From Nereocystis luetkeana (lineage: Eukaryota; Sar; Phaeophyceae; Laminariales; Laminariaceae), in the NCBI GenBank assembly GCA_031213475.1, contig JARUPZ010000019.1, positions 1,476,940 to 1,540,939 of the forward strand: DNA of 64,000 nt, in the 5' to 3' direction. Numbering within the stretch: the stretch's first letter is position 1; every line of letters starts with the position of its first letter. The notes beneath the pieces were generated by a model that searched no databases, was not told the origin of the DNA, and saw nothing but the letters and a program-made list of their open reading frames with translations. Position numbers and translations under genes: made by a program. Positions 34,701 to 43,309 of this stretch are shown here, one piece after another.

Positions 34701-37302
34701 TGCTCCCCTTGCGCTCGCGCTTGTCAACACAGCCAACGCAGTCTTCCAGCCTGGCAGGAGCGACGGGCGCGTATCGTGCCCGTAGAGATGCTTACCCACA
34801 GGCGGAAGCAATTGGGCCATAGATGCGTAAGAGTTACGCCGTATATATCAGCCGTTTCAGCTTCCGCGTGGCCTATAGCTTGCTCGATATCCTCAAAAGG
34901 GCATCGAAAGATGTTGCCCTCGATCACCGAGTTTCGCACGATGCCTATGTTTCGGGGCGTCGGGTCCCATTCCGTCGACAACGCGCACCCCTCGCGTTAC
35001 CTCAGCAAAACTTGCCTCATCTTGCGATAACAACGAGCAAAAGGTCTACCAGGCACTTGGTATAGTCCACAGCGTGGACTAGTACGGGGGACCATAGTAA
35101 ACAGGACCTACCGTAAACACAAAAACCTACATGTTTTGCTATTTTTACGAACAACATTTGGTCCTATTTACAGTGATCCCCCGTAATAGTGTCGTGAGAC
35201 AGAACAGCAGGGGATGCTCACCCCTGCAAACCCTCAATCTTGACGATCTTGTTCTGATGTAGGAATAGCTCCCTTAGGCCCGGTAGACAAAGGCCTTCCA
35301 TCTTCTCCAGCCCCTAAAAAAAACAGAGCACATAATCCGAAGCACAATAAATTGTGGGGGAACGAATTGGAGAGTGAAATGAAAAAAACAACAGAAGAAG
35401 GCAAACGAAATGTCAACGACCGCAAAAGGTGCTCGCGATGGATAAGGGAGGCGCAAAACGAAGAGGACGAACGGGTCCTTTGCTTTAACCCCTCAAGAAC
35501 TGCAACCATTGCTTTGGGAAATACTACTTGGAATTAGTGTGGGTTACGTTTATTGAGTAAGTGCAAGGCTTGAGCTACAGTTTTTCAACAAGATCATTCG
35601 CATTTTCGTGTGTTTGAGCACCGCTCCTGATTAATACACTACACCTCCTGAGCATGCCTCCGTGTGCATGGGTGCAATCGCACGAAAACTGAACGAAATT
35701 GTCTTGGGAGAGGCTTCGACTCTACCGTGACGCGCAATGGGGGGTAAGACGTCTTGTCAGAGATCAATTACCCGTTGCTTTGTTCCACGGGGGGAGCAAC
35801 AAGCCGCGGCGCGCGGGGGGCGGGGGGGGGGGCACGAAGCGCGCGCAGTAGTGCACGGTAGGCTATTGAACCCTCCACAGTGACCGGTGTGCTTGGTGCC
35901 TTTCTGGCGCATGAAACCAACCGCGGCATCGATTCCACTACACACGCCTGAGCGAGCAAAGCCGACCTAGAAGCCCACCCCTAAAAAACATAACAAAAAA
36001 GCAACGCTGTTGTTGCGATTTGTTTGAAGAGAATGCGTACGCTAGCTACAGTATATAGGAACTTTTTGACAGGATGAATACTTATTGGTACATACCAGGT
36101 ACCAGGCAGCGTTTACCACACAGAACGACATGTTGTGAACTTGACATTGCCAAAAAGCCAAACGTCTTTTGCCCTGCCGCACCTGATCGCACAGACACAT
36201 CTTCACGAGGGAATAGCTTACAGGCTCCAGATTTGAGATGCGCCGCAGTCCGCAGTCGATTACTGCATGCGAGCCGGTCCAGGCACAGGATGCGGGACAG
36301 GGGAGAAGGGGCGGGGAAGGGGGGGGTTACTCATATCATGCATAGCCGTAGTCACATGACCATAGACCCTGGTATTCCATCAGGTTATCACCGGCCAGGC
36401 AGACCTTGTTAGCACCAAGCGCGATAAGGGGCAGGGGGGGAGGTGCACTCATGTCGTGCATGGCCGTAGTCGTATGGCCATAGACCCTCTTGTCCCTACA
36501 ATGCCGGGACGGAGCAGCGTCGTCGGATTTCCACCAGTCAGGCAGGGTGGTGGGGGGGGGGGGGGGGCGATGAACAAGAACAACGTCTTCCTCTAAAAAT
36601 CCCGCATGCGATCCTTTCCTGCGGAAGACCCATCGACCGGTCGGGCAGGGGAGTCAACGTGCTGGTTTAGCAAATGCCATCCCCGCCCGCCCATTGGGAC
36701 GGGTGAGGCACGAAAAATATTTCTTTGAAGTCGGTACGGCGGTACCACACGGCCGCTATGCCCTGCACCAGTCGCCCATCCCGCGCATCGGAGCGAGAAG
36801 TTATCGCAAAAGGCGTACTGGTGCAAGCGTCTGAAAAATAATCCCTTCTTTGTGCCCTCTTTTTAATGGTTTCTCCCCCCGCCCACCCTCTCCACCGCCC
36901 AGGCTCCGTTTTTTTTTTGTGACGATCCTGTGGACTATCCGCGCGCGCTCTGCAGCTGTAGCGTTCGAAAAAAAAACGATAATTTGCGCATCCAGCGGGG
37001 ATCCCAGCCCGCGAAAATACGCAGCAAAGGTAGAGTCGTGCCACGGCGAGTCAAAGGGCTAGAAACCCGTGGCTTGAGACCCCCGTGTTCATAGGGCCTA
37101 CGACTAAGGGGTTTAGAGGGCGCAAGGAAAAGCGCTCGTGTGGTGTATGAACGACGAATGTTGCGCGTCGGTCATTGCATCGCTCACGCGTTAGGGACCG
37201 CAGACTGGTGCAGCGCTCGAGACCCCCAAGCTCGGCGACGGCGCCGAATATCATCTCCAACTCCTCCAGCTTTTCGAGAGCCTCCTCTCCAGTGGCCGCC
37301 AT
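25756..37302 (-). CDS. LRRC9-like leucine-rich repeat/coiled-coil protein (15 exons)
   Basis: Minus-strand exons: 37188-37302, 36222-36262, 35222-35313, 34114-34261, 32928-33092, 32106-32177, 31549-31617, 30312-30443, 29601-29729, 29145-29230, 28863-28916, 27922-27972, 27539-27607, 26360-26518, 25756-26008. Phases agree throughout, giving 544 aa. Residues up to about 190 are SDS22-type LRRs: CTSLRSLT, GLRRISNLEP, LPGLRELFLHQNKIVKIEGL, CPSLRRLWLFSNHIARMEGL, GALRELWLHDNSITTIAGV, then a cap PSLVDLALDDVHFG and VRRLDGMEVMEAD. Coiled coils follow (ERLEEIERRRVGEI, ANLSELQRQYCREVDKRV). Then come blocks resembling the central region of LRRC9: NVLRASRLYNRRL, RVGLSALGRPAVVLF, DDLAFDPAL. LRRC9 is an LRR protein of uncertain role, mostly kept in ciliated organisms. 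Its second LRR block is absent here. Exon 1 begins right after an acceptor-like CAG, so a 5' UTR intron or upstream exons are possible. One LRR between exons 2 and 3 seems missing and may be an unseen exon. The donor at 26360 and the last exon are the least certain. Confidence 0.72.
26672..26760 (-). repeat. Repeat family R2, partial copy
   Basis: Begins on the plus strand with a G run and GGTACTCATCTGTCGCTTGC, then ATCGACCACGCATCCCTTTC and GAGACG, the reverse complement of the R2 end. It lies in an LRRC9-like intron, sense orientation. Confidence 0.65.
27249..27335 (-). repeat. Repeat family R2, partial copy
   Basis: A G run of about 12, then GTGCTCATTTGCTGCTTGCC and CGACCACGCGCATCCCTTTC. 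It directly abuts an R1 copy (27337-27412) in the same orientation and intron. Confidence 0.65.
27337..27412 (-). repeat. Repeat family R1, partial copy
   Basis: A G run, then CACTCGATAGGAGAGATGTA, CTCGATCTCATGCATGGCCG and TAGTCGTATGACCGTAG. Belongs to the R1 subfamily with an extra GAGATCGAGTACATCTCTCC before the C tract. In an LRRC9-like intron, sense. Confidence 0.7.
28642..28745 (-). repeat. Repeat family R1, partial copy
   Basis: TGTACTCGATAGGAGAGATG, TCATGCATGGCTGTAGGCGT, GACCATAGAACCTCGCATCT and ATGCCGCGACGG. In the LRRC9-like intron between exons ending 28863 and starting 27972, sense. Confidence 0.7.
29820..29893 (-). repeat. Repeat family R1, partial copy
   Basis: G runs, GGTACTCGATAGGAGAGATG, then ATATATGGCCGTAGTCGTAT. 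Only the C-tract-proximal 70 bp remain. In an LRRC9-like intron, sense. Confidence 0.65.
32364..32480. repeat. 39-bp minisatellite, 3 copies
   Basis: Three head-to-tail units starting CTTCGTCAAGTGCCACATAA with four or fewer differences between units. Located in the LRRC9-like intron between exons at 32928 and 32177. The repeated HWFMWHVTKMRRR-type shadow translation is not part of the gene model. Confidence 0.85.
32767..32890 (+). repeat. Repeat family R2, copy
   Basis: ATACGAGTAGGAATATTGGT, GCTCCGTCTCGAAAGCG, GTCAAACGACCAAGGCGAGC and AACAAGTGAGTACCG, then a C run. It is antisense to the LRRC9-like gene and begins just downstream of a donor site. Confidence 0.7.
33312..33455 (-). repeat. Repeat family R1, copy with internal duplication
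   Basis: GACCATAGGCCCTCGCATCC, CTACAATGCCGGGACAATGC, then GACGGAGCAGGTCGGGTTTT repeated once more as GGACGGAGCACGTCGGGTTT, and the far end GACCAGGCAGGCATTGCTTG. In an LRRC9-like intron, sense. Confidence 0.7.
34316..34490 (-). repeat. Repeat family R1, two tandem copies
   Basis: CATGTCATGCATGGCCATAG to ATGCCGGTACGG, then a second unit CATATCATACACGGCCATAG to GGGACGGAGCACGTCGGG. They lie about 55 bp upstream of the acceptor of the exon starting at 34261, sense strand. Confidence 0.7.
35082..35186. mobile_element. MITE family M1, copy b
   Basis: A 105-bp element beginning GTACGGGGGACCATAG and ending GATCCCCCGTAA, flanked by TA on both sides. Similar over its whole length to 38859-38963. Inserted in an LRRC9-like intron about 35 bp beyond a donor. 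Confidence 0.75.
36310..36560 (-). repeat. Repeat family R1, two adjacent copies
   Basis: The first copy (36310-36418) has TCATATCATGCATAGCCGTA and CGGCCAGGCAGACCTTGTTA, then AGCACCAAGCGCG. The second (36436-36560) has CATGTCGTGCATGGCCGTAG and TACAATGCCGGGACGGAGC, then CCAGTCAGGCAGG. Both are preceded by G runs. In the first LRRC9-like intron, sense. Confidence 0.7.
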
Positions 37303-38858
37303 CTGGAAGGGCGATAGGCAAAGAAGCGGGTTTCGTCGGTCGTGCATCCCGAACAGACGAAAGAAGCACACTCCCAGTGAGGATGTTGTGTGGGCCAGCA
37401 CCAAAATGTGGCTCATCTTCGGACCCTTAGCTGACGACGAATACCTCGATCTCACAAGCGATGGTTAGTGCGGAAAACGCGGACTCGAAAGACACATCAG
37501 CACTAGCAGCAGCAGCAGCAGCAGCAGAAGAGTTTCGATCGTGGCCTGTAACCACCACGAAATGGCAACGATGAAAGCGAGCACAGGTTCCAACAGTCGA
37601 AAAGGCAGCTGAATCGCTGCATCGAATTGGCGGTTTCCGTTCGCGAACGGCGAACACAAACATGACAAGAAACAACCCTATTTTTGGAGAGACCCAGCAT
37701 ACAGCAGTCTTCCATTGGCCACCTAGCTGCCATAGGCTGGCACCCCAAGATAAACATAAACGTCACAGCAGTTGACATGGCACATACGCAGTACGCTCTC
37801 TGCGCGACGAAAACTTACGCTTGGTAGTCCACGTGCATCTTACAAAGTCGGAGCGCAAGAACACGTATCTACAAGTCGCGACTTCCCCAACTACCAGTAC
37901 CAAGGGTTTCCGCAGAAACATTTTGTCGTCGCTTTAATTCGTACCAGGTATATGTTTTGGGATCTATGAGGCCGCTCTGCCACGATCAGCCGGAGATTCC
38001 CACCCAGGGCTGCTACCCCCGCGTTGACTCGATGGCGATCAACGCGGCACCTCGTCGCAATGAGCAGCTACTCTGAGTGAAATAAACCATACAAACAAAC
38101 GAACTAAAAACCAATGTCGTTGTCGATTTATCTCGCGCACAAAGACGGGCAGGCGGGATAGTCTGTTCTTCTTAACCACGAACTACTTCCTCGTGCTGCA
38201 CTAGGCCGCCGAGGATGCAAGTGCCATTGACTCGCTCCTTGTGTACGTTCCAGCAGGCTTTCTTCCCCTTCGGGGTTGCTCTTCGTGCACCCCCGTTATG
38301 GGTCGAGATTACCGCAGTAACTTATCGTCGTCACTTTTGATTCGTGTAAAGTTAATGCGGCCTCTCTCTCACGCCCATACTTGCTGTCTCTCTGCCTTTC
38401 CTCGATGCCGTAGTTAAATAGTATGTAGTCGTCCTTGCCTCGGATTTCAACTCGTCCTTATTACACCCAAACTTCTACAGTATGTACCTTGGTCTCTAGT
38501 GGATTCGGCTTCGGTTGTCCCCAGGGAACGCCGTGTATGAGCGTGCACACTGCCCGGACAGTGGCAGACGCCCGCCTCTATGAACGCTATTTCGCGAGAA
38601 CGCTTCAACCCCGCCGTGCCCTCGTACGCTGGCACTCCGGCGTATTTGCGTGCGACGGTTACGGACTTCCACTCCACGTACTCCATAGGAAAATTCAGGG
38701 CCGAGCCGTCCATGTTGTGACTCACCGCCCCTCTCGCCCGGGAGGGTTGCATCGTGCACTGCTTATCCTGTATGCCAGCCTGCCGATGGGTCTACAGTAG
38801 AGGGTAGTGGTCATCTACCCCGGGGTCAACGCCAGTTCGCCCTTCTCGCCGCCTTCTA
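37303..38858. other. Interval upstream of the LRRC9-like gene
   Basis: Probable promoter side of the minus-strand gene. A short CAG tract is at 37500-37530. At 38447-38752 both strands are open. The minus frame (GSALNFPMEYVEWKSVTVAR near its start) looks mildly protein-like and might be a transposon or gene relic, but nothing was recognised. Confidence 0.4.
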
Positions 38859-38963
38859 TTACGGGGGACCATAGTTAATAGGACCTATGGTGTACATAAA
38901 AACCTATATATTTAAACATTTTTACTAACAATATTTGGTCCTATTAACTATGGTCCCCCGTAA
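38859..38963. mobile_element. MITE family M1, copy c (intact)
   Basis: A 105-bp element with perfect 27-bp terminal inverted repeats. The left end begins TTACGGGGGACCATAGTTAA and the right end is its exact complement. TA flanks at 38857-38858 and 38964-38965 match a Tc1/mariner-type target duplication. It has no coding capacity. Confidence 0.85.
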
Positions 38964-39751
38964 TAGAATGCTCGGGAAAGGAATCCCGGCCTCTCGGCGC
39001 GTGACGATTGCCTGGGTTCCGTCGCCTGCCGATATTCAACGACGGCTGCGACTGGGCACATTTGGCGGCAGTCTAGGTTATTTCTTACCACAACCTCTTG
39101 GGCGGGACTGCGTAACGTCTTCCAGGACAGTAAAATGAAAGTGACCCCCCCCGCCCGTTTCCCGTCATCAGCAACACAAGCGGGGTAACCGCTACCGACA
39201 GCTCCAAACCGCGCGTCATGGTGTGGGAGACCATGCAAAGAGATGGCCGCGATACGAGTCGCGACTCCCCCCCCCCTAACCAGTACAAAGGGCTTCTTGA
39301 GCATGATCGGAAACATCCGCGTAGTGTACATGCCCCAGAGAAAGCTACTGCTGTTTTTATGTTGTGAGACACATTTGCTGGTAGCCCCCTCCGACTTGAA
39401 TCGCACCAACAGCAAGCACAACCTCAATCGCGCAGGTTGCCCTCGCCAACGGTGCAACGGGCGCTGCTCAGGCTCAGGGCGCTCGAGTCGCACAAATACC
39501 GGAGTACGCTCTTGGCCTTGTGCGAAAGAGTTCGTGAGCGCAACCCACGTACGAAAGAAAACACAAAAAAAATGGCTGCCCGCACGTTTCGCTCGGGTCG
39601 AAAGAACGCCGAGAAACGTTTCCTTCACGGAGTGGTGCCGCCGCCATCAACACGTGCGCCTCACGCATGTGCAAAAAAAAAAAGACGATTCCGGCGCCGG
39701 GCAGTCAGAACAACGCCTGCTTATCAGCACCCCCTTCTTGTGCGCCAACCA

Positions 39752-40611
39752 AGCTGAAGTGCCCCCGGAAAAAACACTGGTACCACGCGGGATGACAACG
39801 ATGGCAGGATACCAGACCTGCGTGAGGGTTGTCTACGGCATCTGCTGGAGCGGTGTGTGCAGCAGTTCCGCCTTTGATCGCTTCTCGCCCGATATACAGA
39901 CGGGTTCGCTTCTTCAATATTCACGAATGATCTCTCGAGGCATCTTATGGGGGCACATTAAGCTGAAAACGCCTCCGAAAATGGACAACATGAAGCACAC
40001 CACCACGAGCGATCACGACGACCGTAGTGTACCACTACTAGACTTCTCTGGGGGTAGTCTACGCCATCTACTGCCGGGGTGTGTGCAGTAGCTCCGCCGG
40101 TCATTGTTTCTCGTCCGGTGTACCGGTACAGAAGAGTTCGTAGTCTCAATATTAGTTATTTTTCCAGGCCTTTTGGGGGGGGCAAATGCAGCTAAAAATG
40201 CCTCCAACAGCAGACAATATGAAGCACGCCACCACGAGCGAACAGAGGATAGTAGACCTCCCTGAAGGTTGCACAGTATACGACATCTGCTGCCGTGGTC
40301 TGTGCAGTAGTACCGCCGGTCCGTCGCTCCTCGCCCGATGTACAGACGGGTACGTGTTCTCGTGTCCTCAATACTTCATCGTCTCTCCATGCACTTTTTG
40401 GGGGCGCAATAAGCTAATTTGTGCCTCCGAGTATAGACAACACGAAGGACGGCACCTCGGGCGATCACGATGGCCGCAGGATACTAGAGGTGTTCGGGGG
40501 TTGTCTATGGTATCTATTGCCGCGGTGGGTGCAGTAGTTGCGGCGGTCCTCTCTTCTCGCCCGATATACATCGGACGTTATCGTGTTCATAACAGTCATG
40601 ATTTCTGACAC
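39752..40611 (+). repeat. Tandem array of four ~220-bp units
   Basis: Units start AGCTGAAG/AGCTAAAA at 39752, 39961, 40190 and 40412, with spacings of 209, 229 and 222 bp. Each contains CCTCCG or CCCCGG near the start, ATGAAGCACACCACCACGAG or a variant, a GTCTACGGCATCTGCTG-like block, GTGTGCAGTAGCTCCGCCGG, TCGCCCGATATACAGACGG and GGGGCACATTA. Units are clearly diverged. Shadow frames cross several units but share no consistent phase, so it is treated as non-coding. Confidence 0.75.
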
Positions 40612-40734
40612 ATACAGATTTGCGAGCATATACATGTACAAACCCTTGATTCAAGTGAAAGCTACAGCAATTGGTCTGGTTTGCGCGAATTTGATGCCAT
40701 AGACAAATCCCCAGGCATGTCCACTGCTGTACTG

Positions 40735-41100
40735 TAGTATCCTACGGTCGTCGTGATCGTTCGTGATGGTGTGCTTCACGTTGAACATTTTCGGAGCCAC
40801 TTTTAGCTTAATGTGTCGCCCAAAAAAATCTGGAGATATCATGAGTTCTATGAGAACCTGAACCCGTCTGTTCATATCGAGCGAGGAGCGATGACCGGCG
40901 GGACTACTGAACAGATCACGGCAGCAGGTGCCGAAGACAACTCCCAGATAATAATATCCTCCGGTCGCTGTCATCGCGCGCGGTATCACGTGTTTTATTT
41001 CCGGGGGTACTTGAGCTGAATATGCCCCCACTTTCGCGGGCACAATAAGCTACCGTGCTCCCGGGGGCGTCGTTAGCTAAAGTACCCCCGGGGGCAATAT
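40735..41100 (-). repeat. Inverted partner of the ~220-bp array
   Basis: The reverse complement contains GGCGACACATTAAGCTAAAA, GAAGCACACCATCACGAACG, GATCTGTTCAGTAGTCCCGC and GAACAGACGGGTTC, all matching units of the direct array. About 120 bp separate the two arms. It trails off into CCCCCGGGGGC-type palindromic fragments near 41030-41095. Confidence 0.7.
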
Positions 41101-41222
41101 CATCCCTTCTATCGGAATACCTGGTATCTTTTTGTATCGAGGGCGTTTCTATACACATTCATACCTATGGCTGTATATGAAATAGGGCAGATGGATGCAA
41201 CCTCATCGCGAGATTCTAGCTT

Positions 41223-41224
<2 letters not shown>

Positions 41225-41259
<35 letters not shown>

Positions 41260-41465
41260 CCATCCCATTTATTATCTTCGCACATCTTCTTCTCTCTCTC
41301 CTTCCAACTCGTAACTCAGATCCGGGGTCACATAGCAGGCTCTTCTCCCCCCTTCCCGCTACGGTACGTGCCTTCATTTTTATCGCGAGAAGATTTCAGC
41401 CTTTTCTTCCCTCGTCGACTCGCATCGAATTGTGCCTACCCACGCTGCAAGGCGCTCTCAACAAT
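41225..41465 (-). mobile_element. SINE-like family S, copy 2 (long poly(A))
   Basis: Nearly identical to copy 1 (21313-21527). On the minus strand it ends in an uninterrupted A tail of about 35. The long pure tail and near-identity suggest recent insertion by LINE-type target-primed reverse transcription. Confidence 0.8.
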
Positions 41466-43309
41466 CATTACATACGAGTAGTGCACGCGTATTTAGTTGG
41501 TTACAGCAGCTTCCCGGTCACGATCTCTTATATACGTACTCGCATGTACAACATACCAATGTATATTGCTGTGTATCACCTCGTGCACAGCGGTAGTAGG
41601 ACTGCTGTTGTGTTTACATTTACGCACTTCCTGGTATTTCAGTACGCACAACAGCATCAGTGTTATTCCCAGTACACTTCATACTCCGGGTATGCTCGGA
41701 GCATTGGGAGTATTTACCGTTGTCCTACTGTGAGTACTCGTAGTATGTACTGGCAGTATCCGGAATACAGAACCCCAAAATACTGCCGCCAATAATATAC
41801 TCTGCGTACAGATATGCAGATACTGGCAGTGTCCACCCAAACTACTACTGCGAGTACCGACAGTACCCGCAGCATTGAACCCCGACACCTGAAGTACAGA
41901 GAGTACGGCAGTGGAGCACCCTGAAATACTGAGAGTATTTGAGAGCTTCGAGTACCGCTGGTACTCGCACCAAGCCAGCGGATGAAATACTGTCAGTACT
42001 GGGTACTGAAAGCAGTACTATCCGCAATACAGGACCTAAAAAGACTGCGAGCGCGGGCAGCGCAAATTGTAAACTCGTATAGTGTTGGGCACTGGCAAAC
42101 TCGGTCAGTGGCGATTACATTGTTGTCGAAATCAATCAGTATATTGGATTGCAGCAGTATACCGTCTCTCGTCTCTACTACCTCCTTCCGAAACGCATCT
42201 AGTGGGTTTCCATGCAATAATATGGCGTGTTTCTTCAGCGCACGCAAGATAAAAACTACCGGCGAACATACTGGCGGGTCAATCAGTAGATTACTACTGC
42301 CAGTACATCCTGTGCCAGTGCCCAGCCCTGCGAATCGAGTTTGAATTGTTTGAATTCTACGAGTCCATCCACCTCATAGAAGTGCCAAATATGAAATGTG
42401 CAATGTGCGATTAGCAGCCTCCTGCAAATGAGTTACGAATGCGACCACCACCCTGAGCTTGCTACCTCTCAATCCTGCTACTGCCTGCCATGAGTTTGGC
42501 GTAGCGGTGCCTACTACTGCTAGCTCTAATCTGCAAGTAGCTTGTACAGGTTCGTACAAAACGTAGATCAACTGCACCAGGTGTGTGTGCGGCAGGTGAG
42601 AAGGTGTTGCTCACAATCATAGCAGCGGATAATCGACGTGTCTTGGTCGGGGAGTGCGGGGATTGCAGCAGATCATGGTCAAGCGGCTCAGCAGGCACCA
42701 GCGGTTGCGCCATTTCCATTGGGTGGATCCGGCCGGGTCTCTTGGGTTGGGCGATGGACGATGGGCGATGGGCAAGTTGGGTTCTTGAGCAGAATAATAG
42801 TGGACGTTATCGATCTCGCCGCATACCATCACCTTGACCAATGAAATATGGCTAAGAACGTGCGACCAATCAACACGCTTTTCGGACGGTTTCAGAGTGT
42901 TTTTTCGATGACTGACGAGAAAATTGGAAGGGAGAACGTGGGCGAAGTGCGCCAAGAGGCAAGGGTCACAATTCCAAGCGCCCACCAGTGTCTTTCGGTC
43001 GTTGGTACCCCTTGTATCCTCCGCATTCCGGGGCTCTAGGTTTCTCTTTTGATTCCCCTTCGATGGCGCCGTCTGTTTCCGAGTAGGCAGAGTCGAAAAA
43101 CCACGGTACGTATTACGATTAATAGCACCGTAACCGCTTGTCGTACTGTAGGTACGTATCATAGAGCAGACGTTTTTGACAATTGGTTTTGCTTCGAGTG
43201 CCAGCATTGACCTTGCGCGGCATTAAACCCGGCATTATACCGTGCGGCGATGGACGGTGCGGAAAATCACTGATGTACGCGTAGTATACAGCAGTGGTAG
43301 GTGTTCCCG
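41466..43309. other. Intergenic region with M3 repeat
   Basis: Rich in TACTGGCAGTAC-like short repeats at 41650-42010, then an M3 copy. A 196-codon minus-strand frame at 42617-43207 has no recognisable domain and overlaps the probable promoter side of the RanBP2-type gene. It is not called. Confidence 0.4.
42075..42310 (+). repeat. Interspersed repeat family M3, copy b
   Basis: Matches the reverse complement of 13735-13935. Blocks include GTCGAAATCAATCAGTATA, TTCCGAAACGCATCTAGTGG and CGGCGAACATACTGGC. No coding function is seen. Confidence 0.55.

Noticed and set aside
35757..35968. Minus-strand frames with GIDAAVGFMRQKGTKHTG after an acceptor-like TTTTAG
   Set aside because: The text looks mildly protein-like, but it contributes no LRR, neither frame keeps phase with the LRRC9-like exons, and no donor was evident.
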